DNA from: Styela clava
Lineage: Eukaryota > Chordata > Ascidiacea > Stolidobranchia > Styelidae
Direction: 5' to 3'
Assembly: GCF_964204865.1 (NCBI RefSeq)
Contig: NC_135262.1
Span: 4,712,001 to 4,776,000 of the forward strand
Length of the DNA: 64,000 nt
Part shown: positions 33,601-46,092 of the stretch, piece after piece
Layout of the letters: the number at the start of each line of letters is the position of its first letter
Position numbering within the stretch: position 1 is the first letter of the stretch
Translations under genes and position numbers: made by a program
Notes under the pieces: model-generated
The model's input: the letters and a program-made list of their open reading frames with translations, nothing else
Told to the model about the DNA's origin: nothing
Database searches by the model: none

Positions 33601-34851
33601 GAATATATTTTTGATTCCTAACTCCACAAAATTATTAAGTACATTTCCTTATTTTATACTGACTCACGGATACAAGGAACAGAAAAATAGAAATTTATAT
33701 TTTAAAAATAATTTAGTCAATTGGAAGATCTTGTACTACTAAGGTAAGTAGATCATTATTACTAATCGGGTTCTTGGCTGGAGCCTTGTTCTAATTTTAA
33801 GATATAAAAGCACCTCATTAAAAGGTAAAATTCAATAAAATATAACAAATAAAATTCCAACTTATATTAAAAATACATGAAATCGCAATGTAAAATACAA
33901 AGTTCTACTGTATGAAATGAACTTTCACCATTATCAGGCAAATATATACAATATTTCTAGGTCTAAAGACATGCCCACTATTTCAACCTATAATAAAATA
34001 CACAATAAAACTGGACGACACCAAACTCTGGATATCCAGTATTACTAGTTTAGTAGATCCTTATCAGTTAGTAGGTTCTTGTATGGAGCCTTTCGCTAAG
34101 AAGCGAAATCAACTCATAAAAAGGCAAAATCCAACTCATGGAATAAAATTTAAAATAAAACTTAATAAGTTCATGACCAAATTCAGAAATCCTTATCATG
34201 TGCATATCGTATTTGCTGCATATATAGAAATAAAACACAAAAATCAGAATAAAAAATTCAATAAAAAAAAGTTTGAAAAAATACAATAGGTTTTAGGTTT
34301 TATAGTTGCTACATATGGAGTATCAGTACCGAGCCATGTACAATATTTTAAGAACACAATGCCCATGTTTACAATTCAGGGTATGAATTTTTGAGGAAAG
34401 GTAAAAATGATTTTCAAACCCATTCTATGGTAAATTGGAGATATGTCCGATTCAAGATATAAACGCATGAGCAAGCTCTGTAAAATTTCGACCGAGAAAA
34501 AATTTGTTTGAGCAAAGGTACATAAGATTTAAACACATGGTATGGTAGTTTTTCCAAAGACAATCTGTTTGAATAATTTTCTCTTCAAGTTGTTTCGCTG
34601 ACAGTGTCAATTTCAATGATATCAAGTCTTGTCCCAATCCCCCCCTTTGTACATATCCGACAGCAGTTGCTAATAAACTATTCTTATGAACTACCGGTAC
34701 CTTAATTGTATTAAAAAATATCAATGCGATATATTAATATCGAATAACCATACAATATGAGAATATCCCTTGAATGAAAACTTGAATGAATTACATTAAC
34801 AAGTCTGACAGTTTTTTGAATGAATAAAATGTACAGACTACAGGATTAGAC
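33601..34851. repeat. Intergenic array spacer
   Basis: No gene is seen. The block at about 33725-33815 (GGTAAGTAG, then TATAAAAGCACCTCAT on the plus strand) matches 41885-41970 and 48105-48185. The stretch at 34490-34690 matches the duplicated block at 6055-6695. Short frames at 34068-34289 and 34452-34724 are not supported. Confidence 0.5.
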
Positions 34852-35754
34852 TAGAACACTCCACATTCTCCCAACTACTTTCATTGTTGTTGTATCGTTC
34901 CATTTTGTTATTCCCACAAACATAAATGAAGTTGTTTTGAACTGCAGCTCTAATATATTGTCCGTGATCATTAATCATACTCTCCATCTCAGTTCAACTT
35001 GATTCAGCTCCCCATACATTGACACAATAAACCCTGCTGTTTGGAAGAAAAACAAAAACAAATTTCTTGAAATTAACTGCAGTGTATTTAACACTCAGCA
35101 TATTTTCATTCAGTTAGTTTAACTTAAACTTATTAAATGTTCTCTCCAGTGAGCTATATACTTGCACATCTGTAGATTTCTCGTCAAAAAGTAATATACC
35201 ATCATATGATAAAGGAAGGGACAATAAAACATTAACTTCGTAATCTTTATCAATTGATTTATTAGCCAATAATTTCATAAACTCTGCAATAATTGGGCAA
35301 AAAGAATCCTTTCTAGCTAAATAAAGTCCATAACTTGGAGTAATTTTGTTAATGTTGAGCTTTTTCACCATTTCGACAAAATGCTCAGCTTGAGACTCAG
35401 TATCAGCTTTGATCCATTGTAAGAGAACCGACAGTTTAGAATCTTCTGAATACAATGACAATCTACAGGTGATCAAAAACATTACATAGTCTTTATCAAG
35501 TTGTTGAATTCCTCTTCTTTTGCTATGGATCCAAGATGGCCGACAGCATATTCATCACACGATTCTACTAAACCTTTTAGATTGAACTTTACTGCGAGTT
35601 GTCGGATAATGAAAAATGATTTGGGTCCTAGATTTGCTTCAAGAAATTCTGCGATCTTCTCACAAAATCTTGATAATTGCATATTACTTGCAACATGGAG
35701 TAGTTGTTCACATTTCTCCAAAGAATGTTCATTAGAAGCATTATAATGGCCCAT
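34852..35754 (-). pseudogene. BTB-BACK-Kelch pseudogene truncated at both ends
   Basis: Similarity starts inside the BTB domain (LEKCEQLLH, at 35754) and runs through BACK and the first kelch blades to about 34852. The first ~95 residues and the last three blades are gone. There is at least one frameshift near 35482-35500 (EEEFNNL/IKTM) and a further break near 35114. The 5' truncation joins directly to spacer sequence resembling about 4140-4200, so an internal deletion removed the promoter side and the N-terminus. Confidence 0.85.
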
Positions 35755-37120
35755 GATAAAGATACTTTAACCTTAGATGGTGATCTGTTGTATCTAGCAT
35801 AATGAATGTGAAAACCTAATCAAAGAATACAAAAAAAACCCACAAGAGTCAGTGTTTTAGTAAAAAAGTGCCATTGTAAACACAAAGGAATGTTAATTAC
35901 TGTTAATGCTTTTAATGGTACCGAGATTTTTTAAAAGTGTCTACATACAAAAGCCGGATTAGACAATCACGGGCTTCGGTTTCTTCGGTGATATGTATAA
36001 TAGAACAATTGAATAAGTACGAATGGTTATGAGTGCGTAATACATTAAAAAACATCATCTGCTGTGTGTTTTGGAAACTAATACAACACTGGGTAGTCAA
36101 CATATTTAAACAACATGTTCTCATGTGCTTATCAAAATTTTAGCCTGCATAGTAGGGTCAATCAGATTAATTATCTAAAAAACTTAGAAGCTCATAAAAT
36201 GAACTAATGAGGGTGGACAAAAATCTTACTTGAAGAGACAATAGACATAATGAAACTGCTAAATCAGATAATTCAATGTAAGCTATCTGCATTCAAACAC
36301 CTCAAGACAATTTTAATCTTCGATTAATAATTCAAATTATATACCAGAATCAGAAACCCAAACAAAATAAAGTGACTCATGGTGACATTGTGTGATTTAG
36401 TATATACAAACGTCCATATGGAAATGGAAAGATTCATGCAAACATTCAAAATTAAAACTAATCCAAAACATTGAAACCTACGGTAAATGTAATATTGTGA
36501 ATCTTCCCAATATAAGTTTACAATAAATACTAATATTCTCTATTAATAGTTTGTTATTAAGATTAATGTTTAGTTTGATACTGCAGATTTGATTGCCAAT
36601 ATCGCGGGCCGGATTACTCAATATTATTCAATACTATTTCAATAGGTTAACAGTATTTTAATATCTGTAAGAGACAGAAGACAATATACAACGCATTTAT
36701 AAAAGATCATAATGCATTTGTGGAAATACACGAAATGGTATATATATAAAATGTTGTCACGTCCAAAGACATGCCCGCCACTTCAATCATGCTACAATAT
36801 AATTGAACAATACCAAACCGTAAAGATCCAGAACTACTGATGTGGTAGATCAATATTACTTTGTTAGTTCTTGGTTGAAGCCTTGTTGTGAACTAAGATA
36901 TGGAAGTGCCTCATAAAAAGTAAAAGTTAACTCATAGAATAAAATTTAAACCATTATTTGAAACTTCTGGAGATCATCACATAATTTACAGAAATGAAAA
37001 AATCAAGAAATTCTTCAAACAGGAATCAATATTAAATGATAGATATTACGTGTCATGCATTATAAAAATATTGCATAAAAATTTTTAACCACGAAAACAG
37101 ATTTTTCATCTACAGCTGAG
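35755..37120. repeat. Intergenic array spacer
   Basis: No gene is seen. About 35770-36820 follows the spacer order seen at 4140-5240 and 40310-41640, including the conserved block (36370-36820). The block near 36835-36920 is a diverged copy of the GTAAGT/TATAAAAG block. Confidence 0.55.
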
Positions 37121-37984
37121 GTCGGAAACCTTTGGTCGCTCATTTTATGCACTTAGCATAAAATTTTCTGCATTTTTTGCCATTTGTTTAATTATATTTA
37201 AACTATAATCTTATAAACGAGTAATTGTGCATTTTATTCTTGTTAGATTATAATGTAATTTACCGTAGTCTACACGTGTCTCACAATAAATTATGTTACG
37301 TAAAGAATACAATCGACAGCTCGCCATTGGTTTGTGGCAGCTAAAATGTCAGTCGCCATGGTTTTGGTCAAAGCGGCCATGGTTTGGAAATCTTGCCATG
37401 GTTTTGCGGCAGCCTCAGACGCCACAAAATACTTGAAATTACACTTGTGATTTGAGATTATTCCTGACGAGAATGTCATCAAATTTCAAAAAACTCGCTG
37501 AAGACCATCAAGCTCATCCAGTTCAATAAAAAACTATGAACTATGATTTGTCTTCTTGTTTATTCAGTCTGTAATACAGGGGTTGGCAACCTTTTGTCGC
37601 TCGCGGGCCAAAATTACGGGTCGCAAGTCATTGGCGGCCACACATATTTTTAGAAAGTTGACAACCGAACGGATAATATTCATTGTATCAAAGAATTCCA
37701 TTTCAATATTTTTCGGCACCATCGAACCCTTTGCACTTAGCATCAACTTTTCTGCATGTTTTGCCATTTGTTTAATTATAATTAAAGTGGATGCTCATAA
37801 ACGAGTAAATATGCATTTTATACTGTTATATTATATAATATAATTTAGTCTACGTGTGTCTCACAATAAATTATGTTACGTAAAGAATACAATTGCCAAA
37901 ACAAACGTTTTGTTACTATAATTCAGTGAAGCATCGCGGGCCAGGTTATATTACTCATGTAGGGCTGTAGGTTGCTGACCCTTA
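37121..37984. mobile_element. Two direct copies of a hAT-like non-autonomous element
   Basis: The right copy (37577-37984) begins CAGGGGTTGGCAACCTTTTG and ends GTTGCTGACCCTTA, inverted ends typical of hAT. The left copy starts near 37121 ('gaggtcggaaacctttggtcgct') and is shorter. Both share the inner stretch from 'tgccatttgtttaatta' to 'gttacgtaaagaatacaa' (37150-37320, 37737-37900). The right end abuts the kelch gene's 3' flank, 11 bases before its stop codon. No clean target duplication is visible. Confidence 0.6.
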
Positions 37985-37994
37985 ATCTACAGTC

Positions 37995-39611
37995 TCAATA
38001 CAGTGGGATTTTTACTGCAATCGAGGCAGCGGACATAATTTCCATATCAGTCAAATCAGTCACTTTCTCCCATTGATTTTCATCAAGATCGTACTTTTCA
38101 ATAGAATAAGATCCAAATATATTTCCAACAGCAAACAAGTTGTTGTTGACAACACAAAGACTGAAATGAAATCTTGGAACTGTCATCGAAGTCACATTTG
38201 TCCAAGTATTATCATCTGGATTGAAGAATTCAGTACTTGATAGACTGGACCCATTCCACCCACCAGCAATATAAATTCGATCATCATATACGGCTGCAGC
38301 TGGAGTTCTTCTGCCAACATTCATTGGTTTCACAGATGACCAAGACCCTACAGATGGAGAATATTTATCAACTTTTCTAGTTGCATTATAGCCTCCAATA
38401 AAATAAATCTCATCTCTAAATGTAACTAATGCTCTTCCATTGGGTGCGATACTAGAACACTCAACATTCCCCCACTTCTTTTCAGTGTTGTCATATCGCT
38501 CCATTGTGTTATTCCCACAAACATAAATGAAGTTGTTATGAACTGCAGCTCTGATGAGTTGTCCATGATCATTCATCATACTCTCCATCTCATACCAACT
38601 TGATTCGGCTTCCCATACATTAACACGATAAACCTTTTTTCCTGGCAGAAGAACAAAAATAAATTTCTTTAAACAAACTGCAGTGTACTTGCATTTTGGC
38701 AGAAAATCAATGAGGTATTTCAACTGAGTCAATTTTCTGTTAATAGGTTGGTACAAGTTCAAATGTGTGGTGTTCGTAAAAAAAAGCAATATGCCTTTCT
38801 CGGTGAGGGTAGAATGTGAGGGAATGTTTGCATCCCTGTCTTTACCAGGTGATTTATCGGCCAAGTACAATAATTTCATGAACTCTGCAGAACTTGAGCA
38901 AAGGGAATCATTTCTTGCTAAATGAGAACCAAAACTAGCCGAAATTTCACTAATATCCAATTTCTTCACCATTTGCACAAAATCTTCAGCTCGTGTCTCT
39001 ACGTCAAATTTGATCCATTGTAGCAGAGTCTTGAGTTTTGAATCTTCCAAATATGATGACATATCATGAGTCAGCAAAAACTCAATATAATTTTTATCAA
39101 GCTGATTGAATTCTACTTCTTTTGCTATGGATCCAAGATGGCCAACAGCATATTCATCACATGATTGTTCTAAACCCTTTAGATTGAACTTTACAGCGAG
39201 TTGTCGGATAACGAAGAATGATTTTGGTCCCAAACTCGCTTTGAGAAATTTTGTGATTTTCTCGCAAAATCTTGACAATTGCATGATATTTGCAACATGC
39301 AGTAGTTGTTCACATTTCTCCAAAGTAATTGAAGCATTTCCAGTGTAAATGTAATCAATGCAAACTTTCACAGAATCAACATCGACTTCCTTCATATCAA
39401 CAATTCCTGTGTTGCTTTCCAAATTATCATGAGACAACATCGCATCAAAATAATCAGAACCAGCTGACATTACATTCCTATGAACTGGGAATTCTTCGTT
39501 TCCAACTTTGATTGTAAAATCAGAAAGTCGCTTTTCTTTCCTCATATCATCAAGCTTTTTCATCATCAAATTGTTGTGTTCATTATCTTGAATGCCAAAA
39601 TCAGCAGCCAT
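37995..39611 (-). CDS. BTB-BACK-Kelch protein, intact copy 4 (mosaic)
   Basis: This open frame encodes 538 residues with BTB, BACK and kelch blades in the usual places and glycine pairs in EIYFIGG and RIYIAGG. Residues 1 to about 163 follow copy 1 (for example FLKASLGPKSFF, LEQSCDEYAVGHLGSIAK). Residues from about 168 to 330 follow copy 3 (EFLLTHD, LLYLADKSPG, LNLYQPINRKLTQLKY, FLPKCKYT). The last blades are of the common type. Such a patchwork points to gene conversion or unequal crossing-over. The stop lies only about 10 bases from a hAT-like element (37577-37984), so the 3' UTR must run through transposon sequence. It is probably a cullin-3 adaptor with an unknown substrate. Confidence 0.93.
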   Translation of the reverse strand: MAADFGIQDNEHNNLMMKKLDDMRKEKRLSDFTIKVGNEEFPVHRNVMSAGSDYFDAMLSHDNLESNTGIVDMKEVDVDSVKVCIDYIYTGNASITLEKCEQLLHVANIMQLSRFCEKITKFLKASLGPKSFFVIRQLAVKFNLKGLEQSCDEYAVGHLGSIAKEVEFNQLDKNYIEFLLTHDMSSYLEDSKLKTLLQWIKFDVETRAEDFVQMVKKLDISEISASFGSHLARNDSLCSSSAEFMKLLYLADKSPGKDRDANIPSHSTLTEKGILLFFTNTTHLNLYQPINRKLTQLKYLIDFLPKCKYTAVCLKKFIFVLLPGKKVYRVNVWEAESSWYEMESMMNDHGQLIRAAVHNNFIYVCGNNTMERYDNTEKKWGNVECSSIAPNGRALVTFRDEIYFIGGYNATRKVDKYSPSVGSWSSVKPMNVGRRTPAAAVYDDRIYIAGGWNGSSLSSTEFFNPDDNTWTNVTSMTVPRFHFSLCVVNNNLFAVGNIFGSYSIEKYDLDENQWEKVTDLTDMEIMSAASIAVKIPLY

Positions 39612-39659
39612 GTTGAATTAGTGACAGGAAGCAAGAGTGATAAATATAATATTTTTTAC

Positions 39660-39672
39660 CTGTAAAAAATCA
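39660..39672 (-). promoter_or_regulatory. Candidate 3' splice site upstream of copy 4
   Basis: The minus strand reads GATTTTTTACAG, with the AG at 39661-39660, 48 nt before the ATG. Confidence 0.5.
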
Positions 39673-42638
39673 AATATTGATCAAATATTTTTGTGCTTAT
39701 GTCCACTGAATTAATATATTTTTCTATTTCATAAACCCTTGAGAGCAAATTGGAAGAATAAACAACACAAAAAATAATTTTTCATGAAATTAAGGAAAGT
39801 AAGGAATAATGTTGTTTGTGAAGCCAATATTAGAAGTCGCATGACAATAAAAAAGCCTCAGGACTCACTGGCCGATGTTTTATAACATCGAATGATTCAA
39901 AACCAAACCTTGTTTGAAAATCATAATGATTCAATCGATACTTGATTGAAGACTCAAAAAATATGGTCAGGCCCTATGGCTAGTTGTATAATTTATTCTG
40001 TTCCAGCGCCTCGCTTTGTTGTCACGCGCTAAATATCTAGGGTTGAATTTAGGCCAGTTCGATTCCCACATAAATTAGGCTATTAATATAAAATGTTCAT
40101 TAAAAGCACAACTCACAAAGTATAGAAAGCAGCAGTATATATGTAACAGACTCTTATGAATATTACAAAATAAGAATGCTACTACGAAAACAGTATACCC
40201 TTTGAATACAGTCAAATATTTTTGGGTTATGACATACAGTACATATAATCCTCTCGTAGTCCTTTTTCTACAAAAGATCTTTCACAATATAGCATGATGA
40301 AATGCTTTTTTAACCTAACACGGTGATCTGTATCTAGCATACTTAATGTGACAAGCTAATCCAAGAAGGCATAACTGTTTCAGGAAAATAAGTGTCATTG
40401 AACAAACAAACAAAGGTATGTTAATTACTGTGAATGCTCTTCCTGTAACCATGATTTTTTAAAAGTGTCTACATACAAAAGCTGGTTGGACAATCAGGGG
40501 CTATAATGTTTCCCCGTTAATGTTTATAATAGAACATGCATAGGTGGATGAACATGAATGGTTAGGAGTGCGTAATACATTTAAAAACATCGATTAAATT
40601 TTAGCATTAAATTTTAATCACAGATTGTAAAAAAATTAAAACTGACGATACTGCAATATCACCATGCAATCTAATGGGCCACTGTCTGCAAATTGTAAAC
40701 TTTCTAAATTTAAATTTCGGCCCTAGCGTCGTGCATGACAGTCAAAACCATCAACCCAGACAAGTGCCTACATTATCTATATAATTTGTGATGTAACAAT
40801 GTGATCAAATCTGTTCTTTGGTGAATGACATTTTTTATTTCATGTTCGCCACGTTTGCATTGTTTTCTGCAATTGATTATTTTATAAATTGATTTATTAG
40901 ATTATAGAAACCCAGATGTACATCCTTTGTATACTGTTTATCAGTAGTATACCCTACCTGGGTTTGAAAAACACTGCTACAGAAACAATGAAATTACTAA
41001 ATCAGAGAATTCAATGAAAGTTGGCTGTATTTGAACACCTCAAGACAATTTCAAATTAGACACAAGAATCAGAAATAACAACTCAATAAAGTGACTGATA
41101 ATGACATTATTCAATTTAGTAAATACAAACTATCATATTGGAATGGAAAGATTCATGAAAACATTCCAAATTAAAACTATTCCCAAAGCATTGAAATCTA
41201 TGTAATTTTGTCAATCTTTCCGATATAAGTTTACAATGAGTCCTAATAATTTTTTTAATATTTTGTCATTACCGGTAATATTAATGTTTAGTTTGATACT
41301 GCAGATTGTCTTCGATTGCCAATATCCACATCATGAAGATGGAGTCGCTCAATATTTCTTTAATATTCAAACACTATTTCAATAGGTTAGCAGTATTTTA
41401 ATATCTGTAATAGACAATATACAATGCATTTATATAAGATTATAATTCATTTGTTAGAATACCCGAAATCACAGCAAAAAATACAAGGCTTTTCTAATTA
41501 TGAAATGAACTTTACTTTTATCAGACACATAAATACAATGATGGAGAGCAAGTATATCTTAGGTTCAATCCCACACTATGATAAAATTGGACAATACAAA
41601 ACTTGGAAGATCCAGTAGTAATAATGTAGCAGATCATTATTAATCAAAGAGCCTTGTTCTGTGTTAAGATGTTAATGTACCTCATTTTTACATGGAAGCA
41701 AAAAGGTAAAATTCAAGTCATGGAATAAAATTTGAACTCATACTTAGAAGATCATCAAATAACTTAATAATCACCATTCACCTTAATCAGTCACATATAT
41801 ATATATATACAATGTTGTCGGGATCAAAGCCATGCCCACCACTCCGAACATGATATAATAATATTGGACAATACCAAACCCGGAAAGATTTTGTACTACA
41901 AGGGTAAGTAGATCATTATTACTCATTGGGTTCTTGGCTGGACCCTTGTTCTGAGCTAAGATATAAAAGCACCTGATAAAAAGTTAAAATTCAACTTTTG
42001 TAATAAAATTAAAACTTGTATTAGGGACTTCAGGAGAATATCAACTCATCTAGTAATCATTATTGTGTGCATAGAATTTTTGGGCATGGATATTAATAAA
42101 AAACAAACACCAGAAATACAAATAAAAGAAGAACATGTTCCAGCTATTTCCCTGACAGTGTAAATTTGAATCATTTCAGGTCTTGTGTCAACCCCTATTC
42201 ATTGACCTATCTGCAGAAAAGAGAAATTTGTATATATCTGTCAGTAGTTGCTTACAACTATCTTGTGTTAATACTCATTCAACACACCATAAAGAGGTTG
42301 GGATTTTGCTTTGATTAAATATAAAAAGGTATATAACCATCATGTATACTATTATCATTTATTTATAAACTGTCTTCGAATGATCATACAATATAATATC
42401 CGAATAACAATTTACCATAAAAAGGGAATGTTACTGATTGGAAACCATGCCTGTTAATATCACCATTCATCAAAAAATATATTTCATTTAAAAACAACGG
42501 CAGAAAATTTTGGATTAAAAATGAAAAACAACAAAAATAGCACATTAGTAAAAGTTAAGTTGCATAAACAAGTCTGACTGATAAACTGAATATATTCCAC
42601 AAACTGCAAAAAAAAGTTATTCCTAATAACGATTACAG
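39673..42638. repeat. Intergenic array spacer with a decayed hAT end
   Basis: No gene is seen. The spacer order resembles that upstream of copy 1, with the conserved block at about 41090-41640 and the GTAAGT/TATAAAAG block at 41885-41975. About 40595-40970 is foreign to the other spacers and ends 'gggtttgaaaaacactg', which read on the minus strand is a hAT-style terminus. The kelch 3' flank begins near 42270. An (AT)n run lies near 41797. Confidence 0.5.
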
Positions 42639-44263
42639 TCAATACAGTGGGATTTTTGCTGCAATCGAGGCTGCGGACACAATTTCCATATCAGTTAAAT
42701 CAGTCACCTTTTCCCATTGATTTCTATCAGGATCATACTTTTCAATAGAATAAGGCCCAGATATATGTCCAACAGCAAACAAGTTCTTATTAACAATACA
42801 AAGGCTGAAATCAACTCTTGGAATTGTCATCGAGGTCATATTTGTCCAAGTATTACATTCTGAATCATAGAATTCAGTACTTGATGTGGGGGTGTTAGTT
42901 TTGATACAAAACCCACCAGCAACATAGACTCGATTACCATATACGGCTGCAGCAGGAGCCCATCTGGCAACAGTCACTGGTTTCACAGATGACCAAGATC
43001 CTCCAGATGGAGAATATTTATAAACTTTTTCACATCTATTACCGCCTGCAATAACATAAATCTCATCTTTAAATGTAACGAATGCACTTCCATTGGGTTT
43101 GATATCAGAACAATCAACAATATTCCACTTGTTATCATTGTTATTGTATCGCTCCATTGTGCCATTTCCACAAACGAAATGAAGCTGTTGTGAACTGCAG
43201 CTCTGATATATTCACCATGATCATTCATCATACTCTCCATCTCAGTCCAAGTTGATTCAGTTTCCCATGCATTGATACGATAAACCATTCTGCTAGGCAA
43301 AAGAACAAACACAAATTTCTTGAAAAAAACTGCAGTATATTTGGCACCCAGCATGTTCCCATTAAGTTGTTTCAAATTATTGAATGTTTCCTCGATTGGA
43401 CAATACACTTGAACAGCTTTAGAATTATTATCAAAAAGCAAAACACCTTCATCAGAAATAGGAGAAGACAGAGATACATTTACTTCTTCATCTTTATTAA
43501 GTGATTTATTAGAAAAGTATAATAATTTCATGAATACTGCAGAACCTGAGCAAAATGAATCATTTCTGGCTAAATATAGACCATAACTGGTAGAAACTTT
43601 GTCAATATTGAGCTTTTTAACCATTTCTATAAAATGCTCAGCTCGAAACTCAATATCAGCTTTTATCCACTGTAAAAGAACTTTCAGTTTAGAATCTTCG
43701 GAATATGATGACCTTTTGTAGGTGATGAAAAACATAACATAATCTTTATCAAGTTGGTGGAATTCCTCTTCTTTTGCTATTGATCCAAGATGCCCCACAG
43801 CATATTTATCACACGAGTCCTCTAAATCCTTCAAATTAAACTTAACTGCGATATGTCGGATGATGAAGAAAGATTTAGGACCTAAATTTGATTTGAGAAA
43901 TTCAGATATCTTTTCACAAAATCTTGACAATTGCATGATATTTGCAACATGGAGTAGTTGTTCACTTTTCTCCAAAGTAATAGAAGCGTTTCCAGTGTAA
44001 ATGTAACCAATGCAAACTTTCACAGAATCGACATCGACCTCCTTCATATCAACAATTCCTGTATTGCTCTCCAAATTATCATGAGACAACATTGCATTGA
44101 AATAATCTGAACCGGCTGACATTACATTCTTGTGAACTGGAAATTCTTTGTTTCCAACTTTGATTGTAAAATCAGAAAGTCGCTTTTCTTTTCGCATATC
44201 ATCAAGCTTTTGCATCCTCAAGTTATTGTGTTCATTATCTTGAATGCCAAAATTAGCAGCCAT
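42639..44263 (-). pseudogene. BTB-BACK-Kelch copy with one frameshift
   Basis: The copy is complete from MAANFGIQDNEHN to IPLY, but one base is missing at about 43174-43176, inside a blade: the frame reads AAVHNSFI, then leaves the FIYVCGN pattern. The downstream frame resumes at MERYNNND (43157) and carries the remaining blades (EIYVIAGG with an extra Ala, RVYVAGG). The third blade has a small insertion (CIKTNTPTSS). The rest looks functional, and the acceptor-like site is kept. It may be young decay, an allele or an assembly error. Confidence 0.85.
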
Positions 44264-44311
44264 ATTGAATTAGTTACAGTAGACAAGTGTGATAAATATA
44301 ATATTTCTTAG

Positions 44312-44323
44312 CTGTAATAAATT
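44312..44323 (-). promoter_or_regulatory. Candidate 3' splice site upstream of the 42639-44263 copy
   Basis: The minus strand reads AATTTATTACAG, with the AG at 44313-44312, 48 nt before the ATG, as in copy 1. Confidence 0.5.
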
Positions 44324-45110
44324 GAATGTTGATAACAAAGTAAATATTTTTGTGCTTGTTCACTAAATTAATATATTCCTCTCATTTTCATACACCCAAG
44401 ATACAAATTGAAATAATGACTGAAATTAATAATTTTCGAAATCAAATACCTTGTGAACAATAAAAACAATCAAACACAAGACCTGCAATTGCCAGAAAAA
44501 TGATACCTGGGCTATAAACCTAAGGATGACCTACATGTCGCTACTATTTGAAAAACGTCATACTTGGCTTATTCACATATTTGCCTAAATGGCAAACGAT
44601 GTCTCTAATGACTAAACTGATAAACACGGTAGTCAAATATCAAGCATCACATATGAATTATTATTTTACAATGTTACTAAAAACAAGCCTGAAATATAAT
44701 GAAGCAAAATGAGTAACTTGAGCTTGAGTCTCAGGCCCCAGAGGTCCATGTCATCACTTATATATGGTAGGTCTTTTAAATCATTTTCAGGTTGGCGATT
44801 TCTTTCAAATATTCCTTGTCATGGCCTAACACAGACTTAGCTTATTATAAACAAAAAGTCAATTCCATTTTGTACGAATGAGGCTTCAAATAAAAATAAG
44901 CTGAATAATATCAGACAAAAGAGAGTCACCACGATTGTTTACACAACATAGTTCCAAACAATACATCGCTATTTCGTTGCTGTCAGAAACGCTTTTTGTT
45001 ACTCATGGAATACGAAAGATTTTATATTCAAGCACAAAACTGATACTGAATCAAATATGAAAAATAAAAGTTGAATAAACTTTTTTCTTCACATATCAAA
45101 GAGTCTAATA
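44324..45110. repeat. Upstream flank duplicated from the copy 1 region
   Basis: No gene is seen. It matches about 2121-2930 base for base over long stretches, with small indels. Confidence 0.6.
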
Positions 45111-45370
45111 AAGGGGTTCTCAAACAGAGAGGCGCGCCCTACATGGGGGGCGTAGACAATTTTCTGAGTGGGCGTGAAGCTGATTGAAATTGAAATTTTT
45201 TGTTATATTTGATCTTGACTGCCTTATTTTGTATATTTACTTTTTTTTATTGTTTAAAAATTGCAGAGAGCTGTTGTGCTTGTATCCTTGTTATTTGTTC
45301 CACTTATGTATTTTCAAGATGTTTTTTCAACAAAACATACTTTTGCCTTAAAAACCGTTATTTGTGGCAG
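45111..45370. mobile_element. One end of a decayed hAT-like element
   Basis: It starts 'aaggggttctcaaac' followed by 'ggcgcgccctac', a hAT-style terminus. No matching right end is seen; similarity to spacer sequence resumes at about 45370 ('ggttaacagtattttaat'). Confidence 0.4.
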
Positions 45371-45560
45371 GTTAACAGTATTTTAATATCTGTAATAGAC
45401 AATATACAATGCATTTATAAAAGATCATAATTTATTTGTTAGAATACATGAATTTGCAACAGAAAAATACAAAGTGTTACTACATGAACTAAACTTTAAC
45501 TTTAATCAGTCACATAAATACAATGTTGTCAGGTTCAAAGCCATGCCCGCCATTTCAACC

Positions 45561-45775
45561 AAGTCAAGTCAAGTTTATTTTTTCCAACCAGTAAAAAGAG
45601 TAAGTTTTACACAAAAAATACGAAGAGAAAAGATAATCACACAATTTGACTGGGGAAGGGAAGCCGCGAAGAATCAAAGGTGTTCATCGAGCAGCGACAC
45701 CCAAGGATCTAATATCTAATTAAAAAGATCGAGAAGCTCAGTTTGTCGAGAGTATAGCTTTTTTACTGTATACTA
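45561..45775 (-). mobile_element. 5'-truncated LINE 3' end
   Basis: On the minus strand the sequence ends AATAAACTTGACTTGACTT, a short repeated tail preceded by a polyadenylation-like AATAAA, as expected for a LINE 3' terminus. It interrupts the spacer block between 'cccgccatttcaacc' and 'atataataaaattaaac'. It shares GGTGTCGCTG(A)CTCGAT with the LINE-2 3' UTR (about 59490) and is probably a related family. Confidence 0.5.
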
Positions 45776-46092
45776 TTATGATATAATAAAATTAAACAAT
45801 AACAAAATTGAAAGATCTTGTACTACTAAGCAGGGATGGCCAATACCGAATAGTTCACTATTTCGAATACATTCGAAATTATTTTTTTCGAATATGAAAT
45901 TTCGAATACTTCGAAAATAAAATCCACTAATTGAAGCTTATCTAAATGTATGTAGGAATTTCCATACAATAAGCAATGGAATAACTGCTATCTACAAGTT
46001 ACAACCTAGCTATATTACCAGGCATTTCATATTTGCAGATATATATTTTATATACCATGAGTCATGTTAACAGAATTGAATTAATACGACAA

